64,000 bases of DNA from Pomphorhynchus laevis (lineage: Eukaryota > Acanthocephala > Palaeacanthocephala > Echinorhynchida > Pomphorhynchidae), in assembly GCA_012934845.2 (NCBI GenBank), contig WNNJ02002751.1:62001-126000 (forward strand), in the 5' to 3' direction. How positions within the stretch are numbered: position 1 is the first letter of the stretch; each line of letters starts with the position of its first letter. The position numbers were made by a program, and so were the translations under genes. Positions 31,650-43,799 of the stretch are shown here, one piece after another. The notes under the pieces are model-generated. The model was not told the DNA's origin, made no database searches, and saw only the letters and a list, made by a program, of their open reading frames with translations.

Positions 31650-34469
31650 AACATTTTTATCGGTTATTCAAATGTTCGTAGTCTCCTGGCTCAGTTCTCT
31701 GAAATTAAATTCATAGTTGCTTCGAAACGTTTTGATGTATTTTGCATAACCGAAACATGGCTACATTCTAACATTTCGGATGACTGTGTTGCTATCCCTA
31801 ACTATTTTCTAATACGTTCAGATCGCTCGTGTGGTAAACGTGGAGGTGGGTTAGCCGCCTGTGTGCGAAATAGTCTCCTGGTATCGAATATCTCGGCTTT
31901 TCGCGACGATATTGGTTATTCCTTTGAAGGTCTTGCTTTTACACTGGGAAATGGTCAACGATCCCGATTCTGCGTCCTTTACCGTTCTCCGTCCTATGAA
32001 TTAAGATTAGACTCTCTTAAACCACATTTGCTGAGTTTATCTTCGTATTCTCTGATTTTGCTCCTGGGTGACTTCAATATCCCCCAAATAGACTGAATAA
32101 ATAGTCATTCACGACCAATTCACGGAATTGGGAAAGTACTGTGACTTTATGTTACTCGAGATGCTACTAGTTCGACATATCAAAGCACCTACTTGTGTGA
32201 CAGGGACGCCTTCTATACTCGATTTGGTCTTTACTAAGTGTTCGGGTGACGTTTCAGGTGTTTGTTATGACGCACCAATTAGCAATTGCGATTACTGTGT
32301 ACTCTCTATGCAACTGTCGTTGTTCAACAGGGCCTCACAAAACTCTAATTAAAAAACGTTGTTGGGCAGGTGTTGATGATAGTCAACTAGCTGCAAGCTT
32401 CCCAAAAAATATCTGTGATAGTCTTCGTATCCACTTCGGTTTGGAGGTTCCATTAGTCTTTGATCTGCTCCATGATGAATTGAAGCGAATTTCTGATATC
32501 TTTGCTCCGCTACGTGCCTGCAAGTCCAAGCATGGGCATCCTCCTTGGTTCGACAGAGAGCTTCTTGATGCTATCAGATCCCGCAACAAATTGTGGCGCG
32601 AATTAAGGCGTTCTCCTACTTCCAAACGTGCCTTTATCGACTCTCGAAACTTATGCAATCGGCTAAAATTTCAGAAACGCTATTCGTACAAAGATAGTAT
32701 CGCCAGGTATGCATCTTTGAATCCTACGAGGTTTTGGTCTTATGTAAGAAACAACAGAACACTTGTCGCCACAATTAGCTCAATCCAAACGCCAACTGAA
32801 ACTTTGACCGATTCGTCCCTGATCGCCCAACATTTAGCTGATGGCTTCTTGGTACAGGCTTTGACCTCTAACAAACTACATGACTTTAGCTGGAAGTATG
32901 TTCCGCTTGCTCATCGGTGTTGTGTTCGTCCACTCAGAGTGGATGAGGTGTTGAACGAGGTTATGAAGCTCGATCCGTTTACATCTCCGGGACCAGACAA
33001 TATTGCCCCTTCCTCGTCAAATCCCTAGCGAACGTACTGAGCAATGATTTAACTATGTTCTTCATGTACAGCTTAGACACATCTTAAATTCCTGACAGTT
33101 GGAAGTGTGCAATTGTGGTGCCTATTCCCAAAAAGCATCCTGCTAGGTTTTGCGCGGACTTTCGGTCAACTAGCTTGACTAGCGTATTCTGCAAACTTTT
33201 AGAAATAATCATTGCTAGTAGAATCAGGGATCATTTGGATCGTAATCACATATTGGTTGAATCTCAACATGGTTTCAGGATCGGACGTTTATGCCTTACT
33301 AACCTATTAACTGAGCGTGAAAAATGGGCAGATGCTCTGAGGGCTGGGTTTCAGGTTCATACAGTATTCCTTTATTTTTCGAAATCTTTTGATAGGGTAC
33401 AACACGACGGCATAGTGTCTTTACTGTATCACTATGGACTTCATTCATATATTTGTGTGTGGGTCAGGCAATTTCTATCGAATAGGTCTATTGGAGTTTG
33501 TGTGGGGGTGTGTTTTCTTATTCGGTAAATATTAATTCTGGCGTACCGCAGGGATCAGTCCTTGGCCCACTGCTCTTTATAATCTTCATTAATGATCTGC
33601 TACTCCGCTTATCATGCTCTCATCTAGCGTTTGCAGACGATCTACAGATTTGGTCGATCATTAAAAGTCCTGCTAATCGAGTATTGTTACAAAATGATCT
33701 AAACTCTCTGATCAAGTAGTGCGATTCTACCGGACTACGGTTGAATGTTGATAAATGTGTCCTCATGCAACTAGGTCGCCCTATTGAAACTCTAAGGTAC
33801 TTTATTGGAGATATGGTCTTAAAGGAAGTGTCTCATCATAAGGATTTAGGGATTATTGTTCATAGATCCTTGAAAACAAAGTTGAACACCGACTTCTTTC
33901 TAGGTAAAGCTACTAGGGCGTTATATTGTATTAAAAATGCATTCCTCAGGTTAAGCTGTCACATGTTCAAGAGGTTATTCATCTCCATCGTCAGGCCACA
34001 CTTGGAGTACTGCATTCAGGCTTGTTTCCCTGTCACTAAGCAAGAACTATTAGACCTGGAGTCTATTCTTAGGCGCGGATCGAGGCTCTGTATTGGCTTA
34101 AGTGGTATTGACTATTATGTACGTCTAAGTCGTATTGGGATGTTGTCGTTACGCGAGAGGTTCTTATCCTTGGAAATGCTATGTATATGGCATATGTCGA
34201 ATGATGTCGTAGGTTATCCCACCGATGTAATCACTAGGCGGGTAGATCAGTTGCGGGGACATAGCAGAGTCTTGTACAAATTTGGATTTGTCAGATTAAC
34301 AAAAGTGTATAGACTCTCGAGGAGAGGTATTAACATGTGGAATTCGCTGCCTGAGGAAGTCGTTGCAGCCCCTAGTTTGAGAACGTTTAAATCACGATGC
34401 TACAAATGGATACGTGAACAATGCCGCCATTCAACACTATCACTGGAATACCCTAATTTGCTACGTTGA
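31650..34469 (+). pseudogene. Family B LINE ORF2 (endonuclease + RT), broken
   Basis: Endonuclease: SNVRSLLAQFSEIKFI, CITETWLHSN, FCVLYRSPSYE, LLLGDFNIPQID, ILDLVFTK. A linker follows with HPPWFDRELLDAIRSRNKLW. RT: DSWKCAIVVPIPKKHPARFC, VFLYFSKSFDRVQHDG, NSGVPQGSVLGPLLFIIFIN, HLAFADDLQIW, LNVDKCVLMQLG, HHKDLGIIVHRSLKTKLN and the closing GINMWNSLPEEVVAAPSLRT. The frame changes about four times (near 32.1, 32.35, 33.0 and 33.5 kb), and there are stops at 32094 and at the W/stop before CDSTGL near 33718. The domain set is complete in order, so the copy decayed after full-length insertion. Confidence 0.85.
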
Positions 34470-34664
34470 CTGACTATTGGCTTTTTTTACTTTTGTTTGA
34501 CTCTGCCTGAATAGCCTTTTGGCTTTGGTATGTATTGGAATAATAAATAATAATTAAGGAGTGATCGTAAATCAACATTAAAAAGTTCGATAAGTGTCTA
34601 GTAGATGATAAGATCAACTAGATCTCAAGACTAGTGTCTGAGACTGGAGTCTCGAGACAAATAT

Positions 34665-37530
34665 AGTCTCGAACAAACTAATGCGAAAACTTTCCAATAA
34701 GCACATATCAACATCTTACAAGTCAACTCAAACTACCCCCGTCGTTTCTAATGTCCTTTCTCAACCCTCCAACCCTGCCTCCATATCTCTGCCGGTTGCT
34801 CCCCAGTCAAATCCGCCCGCCTAATTAGCTTAAAACCTTCTAAATTCTCTAATCATGGCGGCATCGTCGCATTCGCGCGTCACCCCGCGTCTCATCGCAA
34901 AATCAATTCACCTTTCACACCTTGCTCTTTTGAATTGCTTACTTGCCGTTCTTCTAACCCGATCATTCTAGATTTCACCATTGTATACCGTCCTAATTCA
35001 TCAGCTCCTATATCCTTATTTTTTACCGAACTTGCTGACCTCCTTTCTCATTGTTCTTTGTCCTCAATCCCTTCACTCGTTCTAAGCAACTTCAACATAC
35101 GCCAAGGCCGCCACTCATACACGGATTCCATCCGGTTCATCCACATTCTATCCAACTACAATTACAAACTAATCTCCACTGCCCTCACACATATCCTAGG
35201 TGAGGCACTCGACATAATCGCCGTCCCTGATCATTTTGCTGCATACACCTCACTGTCCATCTTTGATCCTGGTCTATCTAATCATTTTCTCGTAACCCTT
35301 GATCCCACTCACAATCACACCCCTCCATACACACCTACCATCATACGTCGCCCTTGGAGAAATCTTGACCTCTCTCTTCTCCGCTCTGCCTTACTTAAAT
35401 CGTCTCTATCCTATCCCACAATAACATATTTATCTCCTCACGATCTCGCCTTTCTTTTCGACTCTGAACTCACATCCACTCTCGATCTTCTCGTCAAGTC
35501 TAACGCACACTGTCGCTTGCACTGTGCCCTATGGTTTGACATCCAATGCCTACTCTCAAAGCGTCGACTCCGCCATGCTTTTCGAGTCTATCACCGCTCT
35601 CTCAGACGTGATTTCCGCTAGATCACTTCGTCTTTCCATGATTCCTATCTTGCTCTTCGCCGGTATCATCTCAACCTACTACGTACCAAATGCAACTCCT
35701 GGCAGCATAAAATCATAACTTCATTTAACTCTAAGAATCTCTGGCATACTTTCAACTCAATCCTAGATCGTTCCTCTACGCCGTGAAACATCAATGCTTA
35801 TGATTATTCGACACTTATCCAGACTAAAGTATCCACGTTGCTCTATCACTCCCCGGTATCCATCTTATCCCACTCGGCCCCGCCTAGCCTCATCCTACCG
35901 GAACCCTTTCATCTTCTCTTTGTCTCACCTTCCGAAGTCTCGTCGATTATCATGCCCTTGCTTAGCAAAACCTCACCTGCCGATCCCCTGCCTACTGATA
36001 TATTACAATCCATATGCTCATCGATATCCCCGTTTCACACAACCTTGTTTAACTCGTCCATCCGCAGTCGTATCTTCCTTTCACATTAGAAAACCGCAAT
36101 CGTTCGTCCCCCCTAAAGAAACAAATGCTCGACACTTCCATTCCTTCTAGCTATCGCCCCATTTCACCACTCCCTACTCTTCCTAAGCTCTTAGAACGCC
36201 TCATCTTAATACAGATCGACGCATATATCTCCTCATCCAAACTGTACCCTCCTATCCAATCCGCTTTCCGCTCTAATCACTCCATAGAAATCGCCTGCAT
36301 GAAAGTTTACAACGACTTACTCATTTCTCGAGACAAGGCTCTATATGGTGTTCTAATCTCCCTTGACCTCTCTTTCGCATTTAACATTGTCGACCACACC
36401 GTCCTCCTTTCTCGCCTTCGTAATGATTACGGCTTTTCTTATTCATCCGTAGCATGGTGTGCCTCATATCTATCTGACCGTTCCTTTCGCGTCTGTTCTA
36501 ATTCATCATCCTCCCCTCCGATCCCTATTTTTAGCGGGGTCCCACAAGGTTCTGTCCTAGGTCCCCTTCTTTTCTATCTTCTGCTTGGCGATCTATCTCC
36601 GTTTATCAAACCATTCTTTTTTAATGTCATGCAATACGCCGATGATATCTTCATCTATGCTCATGCACCCGAACATCGCATACACGATATCGGCATTTCT
36701 GCCTTCAACTGTCTTTCTTCTATCTACAAAAGTCTCTCAAATCTCCATCTCGTTCTAAACCCCGACAAGTCTAAAATAATGTAGATCCACCTGTAAATCA
36801 AACATATCTTCTCTCACTGTATCTTTTGCCTCGTCGATTATCCCCATAGTACACAATCTCACTTTCTTAAGCTTCCATTTCGATGATCACCTTTTCCTTA
36901 AACACTTTGTCCGTGACAAGGTCCGCTCGTCTAACTTAATTCTCCGTGACATCCGCCGTATCCGCCCCCTTATCGATTTCCGTTCTTGTATGTCTCTTCT
37001 TTCAACGCTTCTTTTCCTAAAATCGATTACTGCCTTAGCTTTTTCGCTAGTTCTCCAAAATCCATAATCCTACCCCTACAACAAATAATCAACACCGCCG
37101 TTCAAGTGCTCTTTCGTCTCCGTCGCTTCGACCACACATTTACATATTTTGCCCAACTCTCATGGCCCACCATCCACATCCGCATCAAACTCCGCCTTCT
37201 CCTAGTGACTTTTCGTCTCATCGCTGTCGGTTCCCATCGTTCATCAACCTTCTTTTATTAGACGACACTCGCCTCACCTCGCTATCGCTGCGTTCCCGTA
37301 GTCCCTCTTACTTCACTTTACCAATTACTCCAACAACTGCGTTCTCCGATCCTTCCTCGTCGCCGCCTCACTTGCCTGGAATTAACTCCCTCGCGACATC
37401 CGCTGCGCTTTCTCCTTTATCACATTCAAACACCTCCTCCGTTCACACCTTCTCGACACATGATTTACATTTTTGTTTTGTTGTGATCATGTAAGCGTTC
37501 GATGCCACGCATTTGCCACGTTAAAAAATT
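34665..37530 (+). mobile_element. CR1/L2-like LINE, family A, copy A1
   Basis: Starts inside ORF1 just after the Cys-rich block (KHISTS, STQTTPVVSNVL). It then skips the rest of ORF1 and the endonuclease start by an internal deletion near 34835. It continues with SNHGGIVAFA, IVYRPNSSAPISLF, LVLSNFNIRQGRHS, LDIIAVPDH and the linker. RT palm follows: FAFNIVDHTVLLSRL, GVPQGSVLGPLLF, MQYADDIFIYAH, NPDKSKIM (open frame 36125-36784). The C-terminal half is frame-broken. The 3' end CGCATTTGCCACGTTAAA matches copy A3. Breaks include several frameshifts and in-frame stops, some shared with copy A2. Confidence 0.85.
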
Positions 37531-37922
37531 ATTTTTTAACCATTACTAAAATGTAGTGTACGACGCTGGCTTATAAATAGGATTAAAACAGCATGCATCA
37601 AAATTTCAATTGTAACAACTGCATATTTATATTAACTCACAATTATCAATTTTAATTGATAACATTAATTTTTAATTTTATATAATAAATTATCAATATT
37701 AATAAAAAATATAAACTTTGCTGTTTTAAATGTTGGTATACAACAGTTAGAAGTTGGAGCACAAGATGACAGTGATTGCATTCCCTTTCATCGTCATTTC
37801 ACTGAAATTATGTTTTTACATTCATTTTTATAACTTTAATGGTGCAAAGCAATTAATAATCATTATTTACACGACGTTTTGAGAAGGTAACCGCATCTTG
37901 AACTATTATTTCACAATTGATG
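37531..37922. other. AT-rich spacer between LINE A1 and SNAPC3
   Basis: Holds the 3' flank of SNAPC3 (minus strand). A TATCAATTTTAATTGATA palindrome lies near 37645-37663. No gene is recognised. Confidence 0.45.
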
Positions 37923-38981
37923 CTAACTTCTTTGTGAATAATGATGAGCAGTAAATTTGTCATCTAACCGTTTTCCGTTTTCATCATAATGACTGGATTT
38001 AAAGCAAATGTCGCACATTAAACAAGGGTCGTCGATTACAAGTGATGATCCTTCGACAAGCCAACACGCATAGAGTCGTTTACATATGAAGCAGTTTTCA
38101 AAACGAACTCGTTGACGATACGAATGAATTGGATATTTCTCCATCCTCCATACATCATCGGCTGCTTTCATCCGAATGTCGCTAAATACAATTACGTGTT
38201 CGCATGCTCCACCAATATGACAAAACAGGTAAGGCCGACCAATCATAATCGTAAGTGAGCTTAATTTTGTATCGCTCATTGTTGCACTTTGTGAGCGATG
38301 ATTAAAACCATTAATCCATTTGATCAAATGCTCACTTAAATCTGCATCCGAATTTGCACAATCGTTGTAAAATACATCTTCGATGAAGAAAAAACTGGAA
38401 ATATAGTGTTCCCGGGCAATGGGAGCGAATTTTATCGAGTCTGGATCATCGGAGAATTCACCAATACGCTGGTGATCACAAGCACATACGATTGATTCTC
38501 GCAACTCTGTCAGTGTTTGATTTGATAACATCATTAGTTCCTGATGCATCGCCGGCGCTACTCGTTTCCGTTGAGGAACTGGAACAAAAACATGAATTGT
38601 TAATATGGCATCATTGCTAAAAGTGCAATTTAATAAGTCTTTTCCATTACTAACAAGCTCTTCACTTACCCACTGGTCTATATTGAACAAAAGATAATCA
38701 TCCGAAAATGCACGCGATGTTTTATGCATAAATTCCTGTTTTAAATAATCTATTGTAAACAGTTGTGGAGCCAAGAGGTCGTCTAATGACAGTACAGTAG
38801 ATAATTTGTCTTCTCCGAATAAAGGATTTGGGTCACAAATTTTTGCTAGCTCGCTATTATCGTCAATTAGTCGAGATGTAGATTTTTTCGATTTGCTTCT
38901 CGACAAAGTATTCAACGGCAGAACAACACTCCATTTTTGTATAAATTCATTTATAGAAATAGGGCATTCGTTATCTGGCAT
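37923..38981 (-). CDS. SNAPC3: SNAPC3 (SNAP50/PTF-beta), snRNA-activating protein complex subunit 3
   Basis: One uninterrupted frame of 352 codons. Family landmarks in order: LTELRESIVCACDHQRIGEF at 157-176, HYISSFFFIEDVFYND at 192-207, LIKWINGF near 219, RPYLFCHIGGACEHVIVF with Cys254, His255, Cys260, His262, then CFICKRLYACW (Cys297, Cys300) and DPCLMCDICFKSSHYDENGK (Cys320, Cys323, Cys326, His331). These are the zinc-binding residues of the SNAP50 domain. SNAPC3 is a core subunit of the complex that binds the proximal sequence element of snRNA genes and directs Pol II/III transcription in the nucleus. It is slightly shorter than the human protein, mostly at the N-terminus. No intron is seen, unlike the spliced AIG1-like gene. 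It appears intact despite LINEs on both sides. Confidence 0.93.
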   Translation of the reverse strand: MPDNECPISINEFIQKWSVVLPLNTLSRSKSKKSTSRLIDDNSELAKICDPNPLFGEDKLSTVLSLDDLLAPQLFTIDYLKQEFMHKTSRAFSDDYLLFNIDQWVSEELVSNGKDLLNCTFSNDAILTIHVFVPVPQRKRVAPAMHQELMMLSNQTLTELRESIVCACDHQRIGEFSDDPDSIKFAPIAREHYISSFFFIEDVFYNDCANSDADLSEHLIKWINGFNHRSQSATMSDTKLSSLTIMIGRPYLFCHIGGACEHVIVFSDIRMKAADDVWRMEKYPIHSYRQRVRFENCFICKRLYACWLVEGSSLVIDDPCLMCDICFKSSHYDENGKRLDDKFTAHHYSQRS

Positions 38982-39299
38982 CTTAAAATATTCAAATCAT
39001 TAACATCACTAAGTAATTTAGATGCACAATTCTGTAGAAATAATTAATTTAATCAAAAACAAGTATTTTGTATTAAAGATTACGATATAGATTTTTGCAA
39101 GAGATTAAATATAAAATACTTGCTGATTTAATTATTAATTATATAAGAATCAACTTGATTATTAATCAAATCAGCTAAGTCTAGGTATTTAAAATAATTA
39201 TAAAATGAAATTATAAAATGCCCTGAAAATTTTATTTTTTTAGCAAATTAAAACTATATATCAACAAAATTCTTCAGCAAAGAAACGTATATATCATTT
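38982..39299. other. SNAPC3 upstream flank, AT-rich, with a short R1 trace
   Basis: This should contain the SNAPC3 promoter; no clear motif is identified. At about 39160-39235, AAATCAGCTAAGTCTAGGTATTT and AATTATAAAATG match the end of the R1 repeat. Confidence 0.45.
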
Positions 39300-39597
39300 C
39301 AGCAGCATAAAATCAACACTTTATTAAACTCTGAATCTCTCTAGCATACTTTTAACTTAATCATTTCTCGCTCCTCTTCGTTTTGCAGCATCAATCCCCA
39401 TGATTATTCGTCATTTCTTCATACCAAAGAATCCACGTTGCTCTCTCTCACAACACCGTTTCTATTCCATCTGACTGATGGTCGCCTCGACTCATCCTCC
39501 AGAAACTCTTTTATATTATCCCTGTTTCACCTGCTGAAGTTTCATCTATCCTCATGTCCTTACCCAACAAAACCTCACCTGCCGATCCCCTGTCTAC
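39300..39597 (+). mobile_element. Family A fragment, plus strand, diverged
   Basis: Corresponds to 35702-35998 of copy A1 (AGCAGCATAAAATCAACAC..., ending CCTGCCGATCCCCTGTCTACC) but with many differences, so it comes from another subfamily or is older. It is cut off exactly where the minus-strand copy A2 begins. Confidence 0.75.
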
Positions 39598-42275
39598 CAA
39601 GGCGATGTGCGGGTGCACGAGAATAGATTAGGATGTCATCGGCGTATTGCATGTCGTTAAAGGAGAAAGGATTGATAAACGGATAGAGAGATCGCCAAGC
39701 AGAAGAGAGAAAAGCAGAAGACCTAGGATTGAACCTTGTGTGGACCCCGAAAAAGATAGGGATGGGAGGGGAGTATGATGAATTAGAACAGACGCGAAAG
39801 GAACGGTCAGATAGATATGAGGCACACCATGCTACGGGTGAATAAGAAAAGCCGTAATCATTACGAAGGCGAGAAAGGAGGACGGTGTGGTTGACAATGC
39901 CGAAGGCGAAAGAGAGGTCGAGGGAGATGAGAACACCATATAGAGCCTTGTCTCGAGAAATGAGTAAGTCGTTGTAAGCTCTCATGCAGGCCATTTCTGT
40001 GGAGTGATTAGAGCGGAAAGCGGATTGGATAGGAGGGTACAGTTTGGATGAGGAGATATATGCGTCGATCTGTATTAAGATGAGGCGTATTAAGAGCTTA
40101 GGAAGAGTAGGGAGTGGTGAAATGGGGCGATAGCTAGAAGGAAGGGAGGGGTCGAGCATTTGTTTCTTTAGGCGGGGACGAACGATTGCGGTTTTCTAAT
40201 GTGAAAGGAAGATACGACAGCGGATGGACGAGTTAAACAAGGTTGTGTGAAACGGGGATATCTATGAGCATATGGATTGTAATATGTCAGTAGGCAGGGG
40301 ATCGGCAGGTGAGGTTTTGCTAAGCAAGGGCTTGATAATCGACGAGACTTCGGAAGGTGAGACAAAGAGAAGATGAAAGGGTTCCGGTAGGATGAGGCTA
40401 GGCGGGGTCGAGTGGGATAAGATGGATACCGGGGAGTGATAGAGCAACGTGGATACTTTAGTCTGGATAAGTGACGAATAATCATAAGCGTTGATGTTTC
40501 ACGGCGTGGAGGAACGATCTAGGATTGAGTTAAAAGTATGCCAGAGTGTCTTAGAGTTAAATGAAGTTATGATTTTATGCTGCCAAGAGTTGCATTTGGT
40601 ACGTAGTAGGTTGAGATGATACCGGCGAAGAGCAAGATAGGAATCATGGAAAGACGGAGTGATCTAGCGGAAATCACGTCTGAGAGAGCGGTGATAGACT
40701 CGAAAAGCATGGCGGAGTCAACCCTTTGAAAGTAGGCATTGGATGTCAAACCATGGGGCACAGTGCAAGCGACGGTGTGGGTGAGGCTTGAAGGGCAAGA
40801 GAATATTGAGAGTGAATGTGAGTTCAGAGTCGAAAAGAAAGGCGAGATCGTGAGGAGATAGATATGTTATTGTGGGATAGGATAGAGACGATTTGTGTAA
40901 GGCAGAGCGGAGAAGGAAGATGTCAAGATTTCTCCAAGGGCGACTTAAGATTGTAGGTGTGCGAGGAGGGGTGTGGTTGTGAGTGGGATCAAGTGTGACG
41001 AGAAAGTGATCGGATGTAGCAGGATCGGAGATGGACAGTGAGGTGTAGGTAGCAAAATGATCGGGGACAGCGATGATGTCGAGTGCCTCGCCAAGGATAG
41101 GTGTGGGGCAGTGGAGATTAGTTTGTAATTGTAGTTGGATAGAATGTGGATGAACCGGATGGAATCCGTGTATGAGGGGCGGTCTAGGCGGATGTTGAAG
41201 TTGCTTAGAACGATTTAAGGGATGGAGGACAAAGAACAGTGGACAAAAGGTCAGCGAGTTCGGTAAAAAAATAAGGCTGTAGGAGCTGATGAACCAGGAC
41301 GGTATACAATGGCAATATCTAGAGTGATCGGGTTAGAAGAACGGCAAGTGAGCAATTCAAAAGAGAAAGATGTGAAAGGTGAATTGATTTTGCGATGAGA
41401 CGCGGGATGACGCGCGAATGCGACGATGCCGCCATGATTAGAGAATTTAGAAGGGAATTTGCTGAGGGGCGTGCAGATTCGACGAGTGTGCAACCGGCAG
41501 AGAGCAAATGGCGGATGGAGAGGTCGTCAGAATCTGAGTGCCAGGATTCGGTGAGGCAGAAGAGATCGATGTATTGCTTGGTGAATAGGTTGAGGATAAG
41601 ATCGGATTTATTGAGAATAGATCTAGTGTTGAGGAGGCCGAGGCGGAAACCGTGTGTGGTGGTGATAGGGGCTAGTGGAGAAGATACATAGGGAAGATGG
41701 AGCGCCATCAAATTTTTGGGCGGTGTGGGCAATTTTTGGGAAACGATTGCGAGGAGGAAAGCGTTTCCGTAAAGGATGACGAGTAACGTGAGTTGGTGAG
41801 ATCACGATAGGAGAGCTGGGATTTGAGGAAATCAAGGGAGTAAGTTTGGCTTCGGAAGACAAAGAGGATAACGATAATAAAGACGGTGACAAGCGATGTG
41901 AGGATAGGTTATGAGAGGAAGGATATTGGATTTTGGTGGATGTGATTTTGATTGAGGGATGTATGTTTTTGAAAAACGAGACAGAAGAGAAAATATGGGG
42001 GTGTCGGGAAGTGAAAGCATTAGAATTGCATGTGATGACAGGATCAGTGGGTTGACATAGGATATCAGAAACAACTGGAGTGGTTTGAGTAAACACGTTG
42101 GAGGTTGATATGTTCTTATGGGATAGGTCGAGTATGAGTTTGTTGGCATAATAGCCGCATAGGAAGTCTTCTTTAGACTTACTGTTGTCGCATGCGATTG
42201 TAGTCCAGACACTGCAGTCGTGTGTCGAGCACTGTACTTGTAGTTGAGCACAGTTGGTGTCGGTCCAAAAAACAG
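39598..42275 (-). mobile_element. CR1/L2-like LINE, family A, copy A2 (inverted relative to A1)
   Basis: Read on the minus strand, it starts with the ORF1 Cys-rich domain (VQCSTHDCSVWTTIACDNSK, then FLCGYYANK) near 42275-42150 and continues with Ser/Pro-rich ORF1. The endonuclease follows (FRLGLLNTRSILNKSDLIL, FCLTESWHSDSDD, IVYRPGSSAP), then the RT to YADDILIYSRAPAHR (YADD), where it is truncated. From the endonuclease on it is nearly identical to A1 and shares at least the stop in SFHI...KPQSFV near the RT N-terminus. It has several other breaks and no 3' end. Confidence 0.85.
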
Positions 42276-43700
42276 CCAGCGACTTCTTGTCTAGATTTTC
42301 GCCCTATCAGTTTGACCGGTGTTCTTTCTACATTTCTAGTACAAGTTATTGCCAAAAGGTTACTCGAGCATCTAAACTTTAACATCATTCTTGCTGATTC
42401 TTAACACGGATTTAGACAAGGCCGTTCATGCCTATCTAACTTGCTTACCTCGAGAGAGAGGGTAGGATGGAAATACGTAGCTCAAGACTTTGTCTCGACG
42501 TCGTATTTCCAGATTTTTTGAAAGCCTTTGATCGTATTTTACATAAAGGTCTTGTGTCACTCTTAATTCACTACTGCGTCCCTCGTGTAATCTGATCATG
42601 GATTGAAATTTTTTTCATTGCGTACGTTTAAAGTAAGAGTTGGTGAGTGTTTATCTGCAGAATGAAGTATCGACAGGTATCCCTCAGGGTTCTGCACTAG
42701 GTCCTCTATTATTTATCACGTTCTTTAACGATTTACTCTTATGTATTGAGAACACTCACTTGGCATTCGCGGATGATCTTAAAATTTGGACTGCTATACG
42801 AGATATTGATGACTAATTCTTTACAGGCAAACTTGGATCGCGTTCATGATTGGTGCCGCCCTACTGGATTACATCTTAACGTTGATAAGTGTATACTTAT
42901 GAGGACGGGTAAAAAATCCAGTAATTTTACATATCATATCGGAGATGTTCTTCTCATTAAAGTATCACATCATAAGGATTTAGGAATTATCGTGCAGGCA
43001 TCATTAAAAACTAAACTTAATAGTGAAAGAGCAATAAAAAGCGCTACTCGTGGACTATATATTGTAAACAACTCTTCCCTTAAGATTACCACTAATGTCT
43101 TTAGAAATTTGTTTAACACGTTGGTTCGTCCGCATTTAGAGTATGCAATTCAGGCTTCTTTCCCGGTCACCAAACAAGAAAAGACAGATATTGAGTCAGT
43201 CCTAAGGCGAGGTTCTCGTTTATGTTCGAATGCGAGAGTGGATTACGCATCTCGATTTAATTTGCTAAGAATTCAACCAATGCCATCACGATTTTTGTTT
43301 CTTGACTTGATAGGAATGTATGAGCTTGTACACCGGTTGGATGGTTATCCGAGTGGTTTGATCACATTACGTTCATCGATTTTGAGAGGTCACAGCAAAA
43401 TTGTCTATAAAACAAGGCATGGTAGGTATCCAAAATGCTAAAGACTGTCGCACATGGTACTTAACATGTGGAATTCTCTGCCTGAAGAAATTACTTCCAC
43501 CCGGAGTCTGCATTTGTTCAAAATATTATTAAAGACATGGATCATCAAGAAGACGAGAAACGAGTCATGGACATATTTGAGGGATTTATTTCTTTTGCTT
43601 ATTGACTTCTATTTCTTCGTTTCTTATTTTTTATTTTTATTTTTTTAAACTGTGATCAGGCAAAATAGCCTTATGGCTAAGCCTTTTTTAATTATACCTG
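42276..43700 (+). mobile_element. Family B LINE, 3' half (copy B3)
   Basis: Begins in RT fingers (CLDFRPISLTGVLSTFLVQV), head-to-head with A2. It continues HGFRQGRSCLSNLLT, STGIPQGSALGPLLF, HLAFADDLKIW, LNVDKCILMRTG and HHKDLGIIVQASLKTKLN (open frame 42746-43441), closing VLNMWNSLPEEITSTRSLHL. The 3' UTR has GCAAAATAGCCTTATGGC as in the full-length B copy. It is diverged from the 30-34.5 kb copy. Frameshifts lie at about 42400-42750 and near 43440. Confidence 0.85.
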
Positions 43701-43799
43701 ATTTATTTCAAAAATTACATTCAAGGAATCTCGCAAATGGGCTAATTTAAAACAAACAAAATTAAAATAAGTATTCATTTGATGTAATCACCGTCTCCG

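Larger units (their letters stand above)
29850..34560 (+). mobile_element. CR1/L2-like LINE, family B, near full length
   Basis: Contains ORF1 (intact) and ORF2 with endonuclease and RT (several breaks), followed by a short 3' UTR with GAATAGCCTTTTGGCTTTGG and an AATAATAAATAATAAT tail. The last motif matches the 3' end of the other B copy (43.65 kb, GCAAAATAGCCTTATGGC) and, loosely, the LINE tail at 22.1 kb. The 5' boundary is an estimate. The element is recent enough that ORF1 is still open. Confidence 0.85.

Noticed and set aside
35794-36150. Ser/Pro/Tyr-rich frames in copy A1 and their mirror in A2
   Set aside because: Alternate frames of LINE A coding sequence; the mirrored occurrence in A2 only reflects duplication.
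39300-42275. Twin-priming 5' inversion of a single family A insertion
   Set aside because: The order of the parts does not fit (sense middle piece first, then the inverted 5' part without a 3' end), and the two parts have different divergence.
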